This document shows, one piece after another, positions 24,482-35,515 of a stretch of 64,000 bases of DNA (its first letter is position 1; each line of letters starts with the position of its first letter). A program made the translations under genes and the position numbers. The DNA is from Brienomyrus brachyistius (Eukaryota; Chordata; Actinopteri; Osteoglossiformes; Mormyridae), in NCBI RefSeq assembly GCF_023856365.1, contig NW_026042831.1, positions 1 to 64,000 on the forward strand. Reading direction: 5' to 3'. The notes under the pieces were generated by a model. It saw only the letters and a program-made list of their open reading frames with translations. It was not told the origin of the DNA and did not search any database.

Positions 24482-27341
24482 ATGTTGATGTTACAGTAGA
24501 AACGTTTAGTTAGGATAAGAAAAAGGGTGGATGAGAAACAGGAGGAAAATGTAATTGCACCTGCTTAGGAGAAATATCACCAATGTAGATCTGTCTGGTG
24601 AAGTGCCTGAGCTTGACTGAATATATGGTTTGGGATGATGGCATATGAACAGTGGCTGTAGCGCCCCTGTTTGACTGATCGGCACCAAAGTTGGTGGGTC
24701 TCTCTGGGAGGCCGTGCTACATTAGTGGGTAAAATTTGGTCAGAATCGGATGAAGAATGCCTGAGATTTAGCTGTTTGATTGAAATAGGAATTGAAATGG
24801 TTTGGCCAGCAGGTGGAGCCTGCGCTCCATGGATAAATTCTATTCAATACTTTTAGGCCTTCTCAGCCAAGTTTGCTCTTAGACACATATGAACAGTCGC
24901 CGTAGCGCCCCCGTTTGACCGATCGGCATCAAAGTTGGAGGGTCTGTCTGTGGGCAAGTGGTACATTTGTGGATCAAATTTCGTGAGGATTGGATGAAGC
25001 AAGCCTGAGATTTAGCTGTTTGACCTAAGGTGGATCTTAGGAGTATACAGATAGTGGCCATAGCACCCCCGTTTGACCGATCGGCATCAAAGTTTGAGGG
25101 TATGTCTGTAGACCAGTGCTACATAAGTGGATCAAATTTCGTGAGGATTGGATGAAGCATGCCTGAGATTTAGCTGTTTGATTGAAATCGGCTTATAAAT
25201 GATGCAGGTTGGGTGTGGCTGGTGGCCATATTATACAGAAAGGTCAGGTATTTTTTAATAATCATCCCTGACGGCAGTGTCTTGATTGACTTGACACCAG
25301 AATCACTTACATGGGGTGTAGATTGTTAAAGTTATAGGAATATTTCATTTAATCCGTTTTTAAATATCACAAGGGAATGCAGATGACTGTTATTATTCAA
25401 TACATATATCTTGATTTGGCATGACTCACAGAACTTGCAATACAAAGGATTTTTACCAGTAATGTGAGACTTGAACAGAAATGAGATAAATGTCACTTTC
25501 ACTGGTTTTGCAGGTTTAGAGACACATATTGCATTGCTGTAGCGCCCCCGTTTGACCAATCGGCACCAAATTTGGAGGGCCCTTACCCACTACCGTCCTT
25601 GATGACATATTCAAGTTTGGTAGTGATTGGCTGAGGCAGGCCTGAGATACAGCTGTCTGATTGAAGTGGGCGTGGCACCTGTATGGTCTGGATGTGGCTG
25701 GTCGCCGTACCTTATAGAAAGTTTAGGATTTTTTGAATAATTGTATACCAGGACTGTCTCCTGATTTGAATAATACTAGATATACATAGGTTGGTTGAAA
25801 ATCCAAGGAGGTTAACGAAATGTCATGTTTTTAGACTCCTATAAAATACGCAAAAGCGGAAAGAGATAGGATGAAGTTCTACATGGATTTGAATTTGGCA
25901 TGGGCCAGTGCATTAGATAAGTAACAAATCTCAATTTTATCATTAACAGTTCAATAGAAATAAGCAGAAATGCAAATCCTGTCGCTGTAGCGCCCCCATG
26001 TGGACAATTGGGGTGGCCTTCGCAGGGGTTGCTAGGGGTTAGGAGACAAATGTACAAGCCTATTTTTGTTCAGATCAGCTGTTGTTAAGCCTGTCAAAGG
26101 CCTGTCAGAATGCTGCTTGATTTTGATTGGCTGATGGTGGCTAGGGTTTTATGACTAATGACTGCCCTGATAGATTCCTGACCTCAGGCTTCAGAGTAGT
26201 ACATGTATGCCAAATTTCATTTGGATCGGTCAAGGAAGTCAGGAGATATTGGCAGTTTTTAGTTGTAGCGCCCCCTATTGACGAAATGCGGCCCGCCTTC
26301 AACAGTGTCCCCAGAATTTGGTACAGAGATAGGATTTCAAATTTGGTGAAGGTAGGCTAAGGTATGGCCAAGTTATAACAGTCAGACCAATACTGGCTAA
26401 ATTTACGTAGACTTTGGGCGTGGCTAGTGGCCGTATGATAGACCAATATCAGGATTATTTGAATTAGTATTCATCAGCTCAGAGACCTGATCAGTTTTAT
26501 ATCTCATTTGTCTGATTCCGTCAGACGGTGTAGGAATTACAAGCAAAAGTAGGTTTTGCAAATTATGCAAATTAGCAAAAAATCTAAGTAGGCGGAGCTT
26601 AATAGTCCAAATGGCAAGTTGGTAGGGCAAGGATGTCTCTATCAGTAGAAATATGAATTTCAATTATAGGACTAACAGGACAGGAGATATCAATCAAAAC
26701 GCATTAGGGGGCGCCACGGCGCCCCCATCTGGCCGACATGGTTGGGTCGGATGATCTGAGTAGCGGGGAGGAATTGACATCATCCTACCAAGTTTCATAA
26801 TTCTAGCACTTACGGTTTAGGCTGTACATTCAGTTTTAGGGCAGAAAAATAATAATAATAATAATAATAATCCTAAGAAAAACAATAAGGTTCCATTGCA
26901 CTTCGTGCTTTGGAACCTTAATAATAATCCTAAGAAAAACAATAAGGTTCCATTGCACTTCGTGCTTTGGAACCTTAATAAATATAACTGCAAGCAGTGA
27001 TAAGCGGTTCCAAAGCTAATGGAAAGAATAAGTGGGTAGAAATGGAGTACATGGAATAAAATGAAAAGTTCAATAATAATAGGACATAAAATAGAGACCG
27101 TAACTGCTGGGCAATGCATTTAAATAGTCAGAAAGTAGGAAATACTACTACTATAGCATGAGAAGCTAATGGACAGAATAAGTGGGTAGACATGGAGTAC
27201 ACAGCATAAAATGAAAAGTTCAATGGCATAAAATGAAAAGTTCAATAATAATAGGACATGAAATAGAGACTGTAATTGCTGGCCAATGCATTTAAATAGT
27301 CAGAAAGTAGGAAACAGTACTACAATAGCATGAGATCTGAC
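24482..27341 (+). repeat. 2.8-kb array unit 5 (two hairpins)
   Basis: The unit is 2.86 kb with an empty LINE site (GACTGTTATTATTC near 25386). This is the allele that matches the LINE flanks in units 1 and 2 exactly. Hairpins lie at 26887-26919 and 26944-26976, and the palindrome at 26707-26726. Confidence 0.92.
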
Positions 27342-30074
27342 ATGTTGATGTTACAGTAGAAACGTTTAGTTAGGATAAGAAAAAGGGTGGATGAGAAACA
27401 GGAGGGAAATGTAATTGCACCTGCTTAGGAGAAATATCACCAATGTAGATCTGTCTGGTGAAGTGCCTGAGCTTGACTGAATATATGGTTTGGGATGATG
27501 GCATATGAACAGTGGCTGTAGCGCCCCTGTTTGACTGATCGGCACCAAAGTTGGTGGGTCTCTCTGGGAGGCCGTGCTACATTAGTGGGTAAAATTTGGT
27601 GAGAATCGGATGAAGAATGCCTGAGATTTAGCTGTTTGATTGAAATAGGAATTGAAATGGTTTGGCCAGCAGGTGGAGCCTGCGCTCCATGGATAAATTC
27701 TATTCAATATGTTTAGGCCTTCTCAGCCAAGTTTGCTCTTAGACACATATGAACAGTCGCCATAGCGCCCCCGTTTGACCGATCGACATCAAAGTTGGAG
27801 GGTCTGTCTGGGGGCCAGTGCTACATTAGTGGGTGAAATTTTGTGAGGATTGGATGAAGCAAGCCTGAGATTTAGCTGTTTGACCTAAGGTGGATCTTAG
27901 GAGTATACAGATAGTGGCCATAGCACCCCCCGTTTGACCGATCGGCATCAAAGTTTGAGGGTATGTCTGTAGACCAGTGCTACATAAGTGGATCAAATTT
28001 CGTGAGGATTGGATGAAGCATGCCTGAGATTTAGCTGTTTGATTGAAATCGGCTTATAAATGATGCAGGTTGGGTGTGGCTGGTGGCCATATTATACAGA
28101 AAGGTCAGGTATTTTTTAATAATCATCCCTGACGGCAGTGTCTTGATTGACTTGACACCAGAATCACTTACATGGGGTGTAGATTGTTAAAGTTATAGGA
28201 ATATTTCATTTAATCCGTTTTTAAATATCACAAGGGAATGCAGATGACTGTTATTATTCAATACATATATCTTGATTTGGCATGACTCACAGAACTTGCA
28301 ATACAAAGGATTTTTACCAGTAATGTGAGACTTGAACAGAAATGAGATAAATGTCACTTTCACTGGTTTTGCAGGTTTAGAGACACATATTGCATTGCTG
28401 TAGCGCCCCCGTTTGACCAATCGGCACCAAATTTGGAGGGCCCTTACCCACTACCGTCCTTGATGACATATTCAAGTTTGGTAGTGATTGGCTGAGGCAG
28501 GCCTGAGATACAGCTGTCTGATTGAAGTGGGCGTGGCACCTGTATGGTCTGGATGTGGCTGGTCGCCGTACCTTATAGAAAGTTTAGGATTTTTTGAATA
28601 ATTGTATACCAGGACTGTCTCCTGATTTGAATAATACTAGATATACATAGGTTGGTTGAAAATCCAAGGAGGTTAACGAAATGTCATGTTTTTAGACTCC
28701 TATAAAATACGCAAAAGCGGAAAGAGATAGGATGAAGTTCTACATGGATTTGAATTTGGCATGGGCCAGTGCATTAGATAAGTAACAAATCTCAATTTTA
28801 TCATTAACAGTTCAATAGAAATAAGCAGAAATGCAAATCCTGTCGCTGTAGCGCCCCCATGTGGACAATTGGGGTGGCCTTCGCAGGGGTTGCTAGGGGT
28901 TAGGAGACAAATGTACAAGCCTATTTTTGTTCAGATCAGCTGTTGTTAAGCCTGTCAAAGGCCTGTCAGAATGCTGCTTGATTTTGATTGGCTGATGGTG
29001 GCTAGGGTTTTATGACTAATGACTGCCCTGATAGATTCCTGACCTCAGGCTTCAGAGTAGTACATGTATGCCAAATTTCATTTGGATCGGTCAAGGAAGT
29101 CAGGAGATATTGGCAGTTTTTAGTTGTAGCGCCCCCTATTGACGAAATGCGGCCCGCCTTCAACAGTGTCCCCAGAATTTGGTACAGAGATAGGATTTCA
29201 AATTTGGTGAAGGTAGGCTAAGGTATGGCCAAGTTATAACAGTCAGACCAATACTGGCTAAATTTACGTAGACTTTGGGCGTGGCTAGTGGCCGTATGAT
29301 AGACCAATATCAGGATTATTTGAATTAGTATTCATCAGCTCAGAGACCTGATCAGTTTTATATCTCATTTGTCTGATTCCGTCAGACGGTGTAGGAATTA
29401 CAAGCAAAAGTAGGTTTTGCAAATTATGCAAATTAGCAAAAAATCTAAGTAGGCGGAGCTTAATAGTCCAAATGGCAAGTTGGTAGGGCAAGGATGTCTC
29501 TATCAGTAGAAATATGAATTTCAATTATAGGACTAACAGGACAGGAGATATCAATCAAAACGCGTTAGGGGGCGCCACGGCGCCCCCATCTGGCCGACAT
29601 GGTTGGGTCGGATGATCTGAGTAGCGGGGAGGAATTGACATCATCCTACCAAGTTTCATAATTCTAGCACTTACGGTTTAGGCTGTACATTCAGTTTTAG
29701 GGCAGAAAAATAATAATAAATATAACTGCAAGCAGTGATAAGCGGTTCCAAAGCTAATGGAAAGAATAAGTGGGTAGAAATGGAGTACATGGAATAAAAT
29801 GAAAAGTTCAATAATAATAGGACATAAAATAGAGACCGTAACTGCTGGGCAATGCATTTAAATAGTGAGAAAGTAGGAAATACTACTACGATAGCATGAG
29901 AAGCTAATGGACAGAATAAGTGGGTAGACATGGAGTACACAGCATAAAATGAAAAGTTCAATGGCATAAAATGAAAAGTTCAATAATAGGACATGAAATA
30001 GACTGTAATTGCTGGCCAATGCATTTAAATAGTCAGAAAGTAGGAAACAGTACTACAATAGCATGAGATCTGAC
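27342..30074 (+). repeat. 2.8-kb array unit 6 (no hairpin)
   Basis: The unit is 2.73 kb with an empty LINE site near 28248. No hairpin module is present near 29710, and the palindrome is at 29568-29587. Like units 3 and 4 it carries the GTGGGTGAAATTTTGTGAGG variant of an internal sub-repeat. Confidence 0.92.
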
Positions 30075-32655
30075 ATGTTGATGTTACAGTAGAAATGTTT
30101 AGTTAGGATAAGAAAAAGGGTGGATGAGAAACAGGAGGAAAATGTAATTGCATCTACTTAGGAGAAATATCACCAATGTAGATCTGTCTGGTGAAGTGCC
30201 TGAGCTTGACTGAATATATGGTTTGGGATGATGGCATATGAACAGTGGCTGTAGCGCCCCTGTTTGACTGATCGGCACAAAAGTTGGTGGGTCTCTCTGG
30301 GAGGCCGTGCTACATTAGTGGGTAAAATTTGGTGAGAATCGGATGAAGCATGCCTGAGATTTAGCTGTTTGATTGAAATAGGAATTGAAATGGTTTGGCC
30401 AGCAGGTGGAGCCTGCGCTCCATGGATAAATTCTATTCAATATTTTTAGGCCTTCTCAGCCAAGTTTGCTCTTAGACACATATGAACAGTCGCCATAGCG
30501 CCCCCGTTTGACTGATTGACATCAAAGTTGGAGGGTCTGTCTGTGGGCCAGTGCTACATTAGTGGGTGAAATTTTGTGATGATTGGATGAAGCAAGCCTG
30601 AGATTTAGCTGTTTGACCTAAGGTGGATCTTAGGAGTATACAGATAGTGGCCATAGCACCCCCGTTTGACCGATCGGCATCAAAGTTTGAAGGTATGTCT
30701 GTAGACCAGTGCTACATAAGTGGATCAAATTTCGTGAGGATTGGATGAAGCATGCCTGAGATTTAGCTGTTTGATTGAAATCGGCTTATAAATGATGCAG
30801 GTTGGGTGTGGCTGGTGGCCATATTATACAGAAAGGTCAGGTATTTTTTAATAATCATCCCTGACGGCAGTGTCTTGATTGACTTGACACCAGAATCACT
30901 TACATGGGGTGTAGATTGTTAAAGTTATAGGAATATTTCATTTAATTCGTTTTTAAATATCACAAGGGAATGCAGATGACTGTTATTATGCAATACATAT
31001 ATCTTGATTTGGCATGACTCACAGAACTTGCAGTACAAAGGATTTTTACCAGTAATATGAGACTTGAACAGAAATGAGATAAATGTCACTTTCACTGGTT
31101 TTGCAGGTTTAGAGACACATATTGCATTGCTGTAGCGCCCCCGTTTGACCAATCGGCAAGAAATTTGGAGGGCCCTTACCCACTACCGTCCTTGATGACA
31201 TATTCAAGTTTGGTAGTGATTGGCTGAGGAAGGCCTGAGATACAGCTGTCTGATTGAAGTGGGCGTGGCACCTGTATGGTCTGGATGTGGCTGGTCGCCG
31301 TACCTTATAGAAAGTTTAGGATTTTTTTAATAATTGTATACCAGGACTGTCTCCTGATTTGAATAATACTAGATATACATAGGTTGGATGAAAATCCAAG
31401 GAGGTTAACGAAATGTCATGTTTTTAGACTCCTATAAAATACGCAAAAGCGGAAAGAGATAGGATGAAGTTCTACATGGATTTGAATTTGACATGGGCCA
31501 GTGCATTAGATAAGTAACAAATCTCAATTTTATCATTAACAGTTCAATAGAAATAAGCAGAAATGCAAATCCTGTCGCTGTAGCGCCCCCATGTGGACAA
31601 TTGGTGTGGCCTTCGCAGGGATTGCTAGGGGTTAGGAGACAAATGTACAAGCCTATTTTTGTTCAGATCAGCTGTTGTTAAGCCTGTCAAAGGCCTGTCA
31701 GAATGCTGCTTGATTTTGATTGGCTGATGGTGGCTAGGGTTTTATGACTAATGACTGCCCTGATAGATTCCTGACCTCAGGCTTCAGAGTAGTACAAATT
31801 ATGAGGGTATGCCAAATTTCATTTGGATCGGTCAAGGAAGTCAGGAGATATTGGCAGTTTTTAGTTGTAGCGCCCCCTATTGACGAAATGCGGCCCGCCT
31901 TCAACAGTGTCCCCAGAATTTGGTACAGAGATAGGATTTCAAATTTGGTTTAGGTAGGCTAAGGTATGGCCAAGTTATAACAGTCAGACCAATACTGGCT
32001 AAATTTACGTAGACTTTGGGCGTGGCTAGTGGCCGTATGATAGACCAATATCAGGATTATTTGAATTAGTATTCATCAGCTCAGAGACCTGATCAGTTTT
32101 ATATCTCATTTGTCTGATTCCGTCAGACGGTGTAGGAATTACAAGCAAAAGTAGGTTTTGCAAATTATGCAAATTAGCAAAAAATCTAAGTAGGCGGAGC
32201 TTAATAGTCCAAATGGCAAGTTGGTAGGGCAAGGATGTCTCTATCAGTAGAAATATGAATTTCAATTATAGGACTAACAGGACAGGAGATATCAATCAAA
32301 ACGCGTTAGGGGGCGCCACGGCGCCCCCATCTGGCCGACATGGTTGGGTCGGATTATCTGAGTAGCGGGGAGGAATTGACATCATCCTACCAAGTTTCAT
32401 AATTCTAGCACTTACGGTTTAGGCTGTACATTCAGTTTTAGGGCAGAAAAATAATAATAATAAATATAACTGCAAGCAGTGATAAATGGTTCCAAAGCTA
32501 ATGGAAAGAATAGGTGGGTAGACATGGAGTACACAGCATAAAATGAAAAGTTCAATAATAATGGGACATGAAATAGAGACTGTAATTGCTGGCCAATGCA
32601 TTTAAATAGTCAGAAAGTAGGAAATACTACTACAATAGCATGAGAAGCTAATGGA
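30075..32655 (+). repeat. 2.8-kb array unit 7 (shortened right end)
   Basis: The unit is about 2.58 kb. It lacks the hairpin module and one of the two near-duplicate 150-bp segments that end other units. The sequence TACAAATTATGAGGGTATGCC near 31793 carries a small insertion not seen in other units. The palindrome is at 32309-32328. Confidence 0.88.
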
Positions 32656-35515
32656 CAGAATAGGCTGATCATTTAGACAGAAGAAAGGCTGAAAGTATTC
32701 AATGGCATTTTATAAATGGAGCAAGGGCTCCACCTGCTAGATAATTTATTACAAAATTGCAATTGCTGCAGTTTACACAGCCTAAAGTATAATTGAAGGC
32801 TGATAAATTTGTAAAAGTCAGATGGCAGGACAATAAAAGGAAATTGAAAATATGGACTCAGATGAAGGAGTGGGTGATTAATCTTTGAATGTTTGATAAA
32901 AAATAAGGATATTTCAGCTGAATTAACTAAGGTGGGTCTTAGACATATATGAACAGTGGCTGTAGCGCCCCCGTTTGATTGATCGGCACCAAAGTTGGTT
33001 GGTTTCTCTGGGAGGCCGTGCTACATTAGTGGGTAAAATTTGGTGAGAATCGGATGAAGCATGCCTGAGATTTAGCTGTTTGATTGAAATAGGAATTGAA
33101 ATGGTTTGGCCAGCAGGTGGAGCCTGCGCTCCATGGATAAATTCTATTCAATATTTTTAGGCCTTCTCAGCCAAGTTTGCTCTTAGACACATATGAACAG
33201 TCGCCATAGCGCCCCCGTTTGACCGATCGACATCAAAGTTGGAGGGTCTGTCTGTGGGCCAGTGCTACATTAGTGGGTGAAATTTTGTGAGGATTGGATG
33301 AAGCAAGCCTGAGATTTAGCTGTTTGACCTAAGGTGGATCTTAGGAGTATACAGATAGTGGCCATAGCACCCCCGTTTGACCGATCGGCATCAAAGTTTG
33401 AGGGTATGTATGTAGACCAGTGCTACATAAGTGGATCAAATTTCGTGAGGATTGGATGAAGCATGCCTGAGATTTAGCTGTTTGATTGAAATCGGCTTAT
33501 AAATGATGCAGGTTGGGTGTGGCTGGTGGCCATATTATACAGAAAGGTCAGGTATTTTTTAATAATCATCCCTGACGGTAGTGTCTTGATTGACTTGACA
33601 CCAGAATCACTTACATGGGGTGTAGATTGTTAAAGTTATAGGAATATTTCATTTAATCCGTTTTTAAATATCACAAGGGAATGCAGATGACTGTTATTAT
33701 GCAATACATATATCTTGATTTGGCATGACTCACAGAACTTGCAGTACAAAGGATTTTTACCAGTAATATGAGACTTGAACAGAAATGAGATAAATGTCAC
33801 TTTCACTGGTTTTGCAGGTTTAGAGACACATATTGCATTGCTGTAGCGCCCCCGTTTGACCAATCGGCACCAAATTTGGAGGGCCCTTACCCACTACCGT
33901 CCTTGATGACATATTCAAGTTTGGTAGTGATTGGCTGAGGCAGGCCTGAGATACAGCTGTCTGATTGAAGTGGGCGTGGCACCTGTATGGTCTGGATGTG
34001 GCTGGTCGCCGTACCTTATAGAAAGTTTAGGATTTTTTGAATAATTGTATACCAGGACTGTCTCCTGATTTGAATGATATCAGATTTACATAGGTTGGTT
34101 GAAAATCCAAGGAGGTTAACGAAATGTCATGTTTTTAGACTCCTATAAAATACGCAAAAGCGGAAAGGGATAGGATGAAGTTCTACATGGATTTGAATTT
34201 GGCATGGGCCAGTGCATTAGAGAAGTAACAAATCTCAATTTTATCATTAACAGTTCAATAGAAATAAGCAGAAATGCAAATCCTGTGGACAAATGTACAA
34301 GCCTATTTTTGTTCAGATCAGCTGTTGTTAAGCCTGTCAAAGGCCTGTCAGAATGCTGCTTGATTTTGATTGGCTGATGGTGGCTAGGGTTTTATGATTA
34401 ATGACTGCCCTGATAGATACTTGACCTCAGGCTTCAGAGTAGTACATGTATGCCAAATTTCATTTGGATCGGTCAAGGAAGTCAGGAGATATTGGCAGTT
34501 TTTAGTTGTAGCGCCCCCTATTGACGAAATGCGGCCCGCCTTCAACAGTGTCCCCAGAATGGGGTACGGGGATAGGATTTAAAATTTGGTGAAGGTAGGC
34601 TAAGGTATGGCCAAGTTATAACAGTCAGACCAATACTGGCTAAATTTACGTAGACTTTGGGCGTGGCTAGTGGCCGTATGATAGACCAATATCAGGGTTA
34701 TTTGAATTATTATTCATCAGCTCAGAGACCTGATCGGTTTTATACCTCATTTGTCTGATTCCGTCAGACGGTGTAGGAATTACAAGCAAAAGTAGGTTTT
34801 GCAAATTATGCAAATTAGCAAAAAATCTAAGTAGGCGGAGCTTAATAGTCCAAATGGCAAGTTGGTAGGGCAAGGATGTCTCTATCAGTAGAAATATGAA
34901 TTTCAATTATAGGACTAACAGGACAGGAGATATCAATCAAAACGCATTAGAGGGCGCCACGGCGCCCCCATCTGGCCGACATGGTTGGGTCGGATGATCT
35001 GAGTAGCGGGGAGGAATTGACATCATCCTACCAAGTTTCATAATTCTAGCACTTACGGTTTAGGCTGTACATTCAGTTTTAGGGCAGAAAAATAATAATA
35101 ATAATCCTAAGAAAAACAATAAGGTTCCATTGCACTTCGTGCTTTGGAACCTTAAATATAACTGCAAGCAGTGATAAGCGGTTCCAAAGCTAATGGAAAG
35201 AATAAGTGGGTAGAAATGGAGTACATGGAATAAAATGAAAAGTTCAATAATAATAGGACATAAAATAGAGACCGTAACTGCTGGGCAATTCATTTAAATA
35301 GTCAGAAAGTAGGAAATACTACTACTATAGCATGAGAAGCTAATGGACAGAATAAGTGGGTAGACATGGAGTACACAGCATAAAATGAAAAGTTCAATGG
35401 CATAAAATGAAAAGTTCAATAATAATAGGACATGAAATAGAGACTGTAATTGCTGGCCAATGCATTTAAATAGTCAGAAAGTAGGAAACAGTACTACAAT
35501 AGCATGAGATCTGAC
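32656..35515 (+). repeat. 2.8-kb array unit 8 (replaced start, one hairpin)
   Basis: The usual unit start (ATGTTGATGTTACAG and about 300 bp after it) is replaced at about 32660-32940 by other sequence, and the unit resumes at CTTAGACATATATGAACAGTGG. It also lacks about 60 bp near 34285, including one GCGCCCCC box, and has a single hairpin at 35121-35153. The palindrome at 34950-34969 has a mismatch. This is the most diverged unit in the array. Confidence 0.88.
32660..32940. other. Foreign or diverged segment replacing the start of unit 8
   Basis: This sequence is absent from the other eight units. It contains ATGGAGCAAGGGCTCCACC, which resembles in inverted orientation the GGTGGAGCCTGCGCTCC segment found elsewhere in each unit. 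It may be an inverted, diverged piece of a related repeat. No coding content is seen. Confidence 0.6.
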
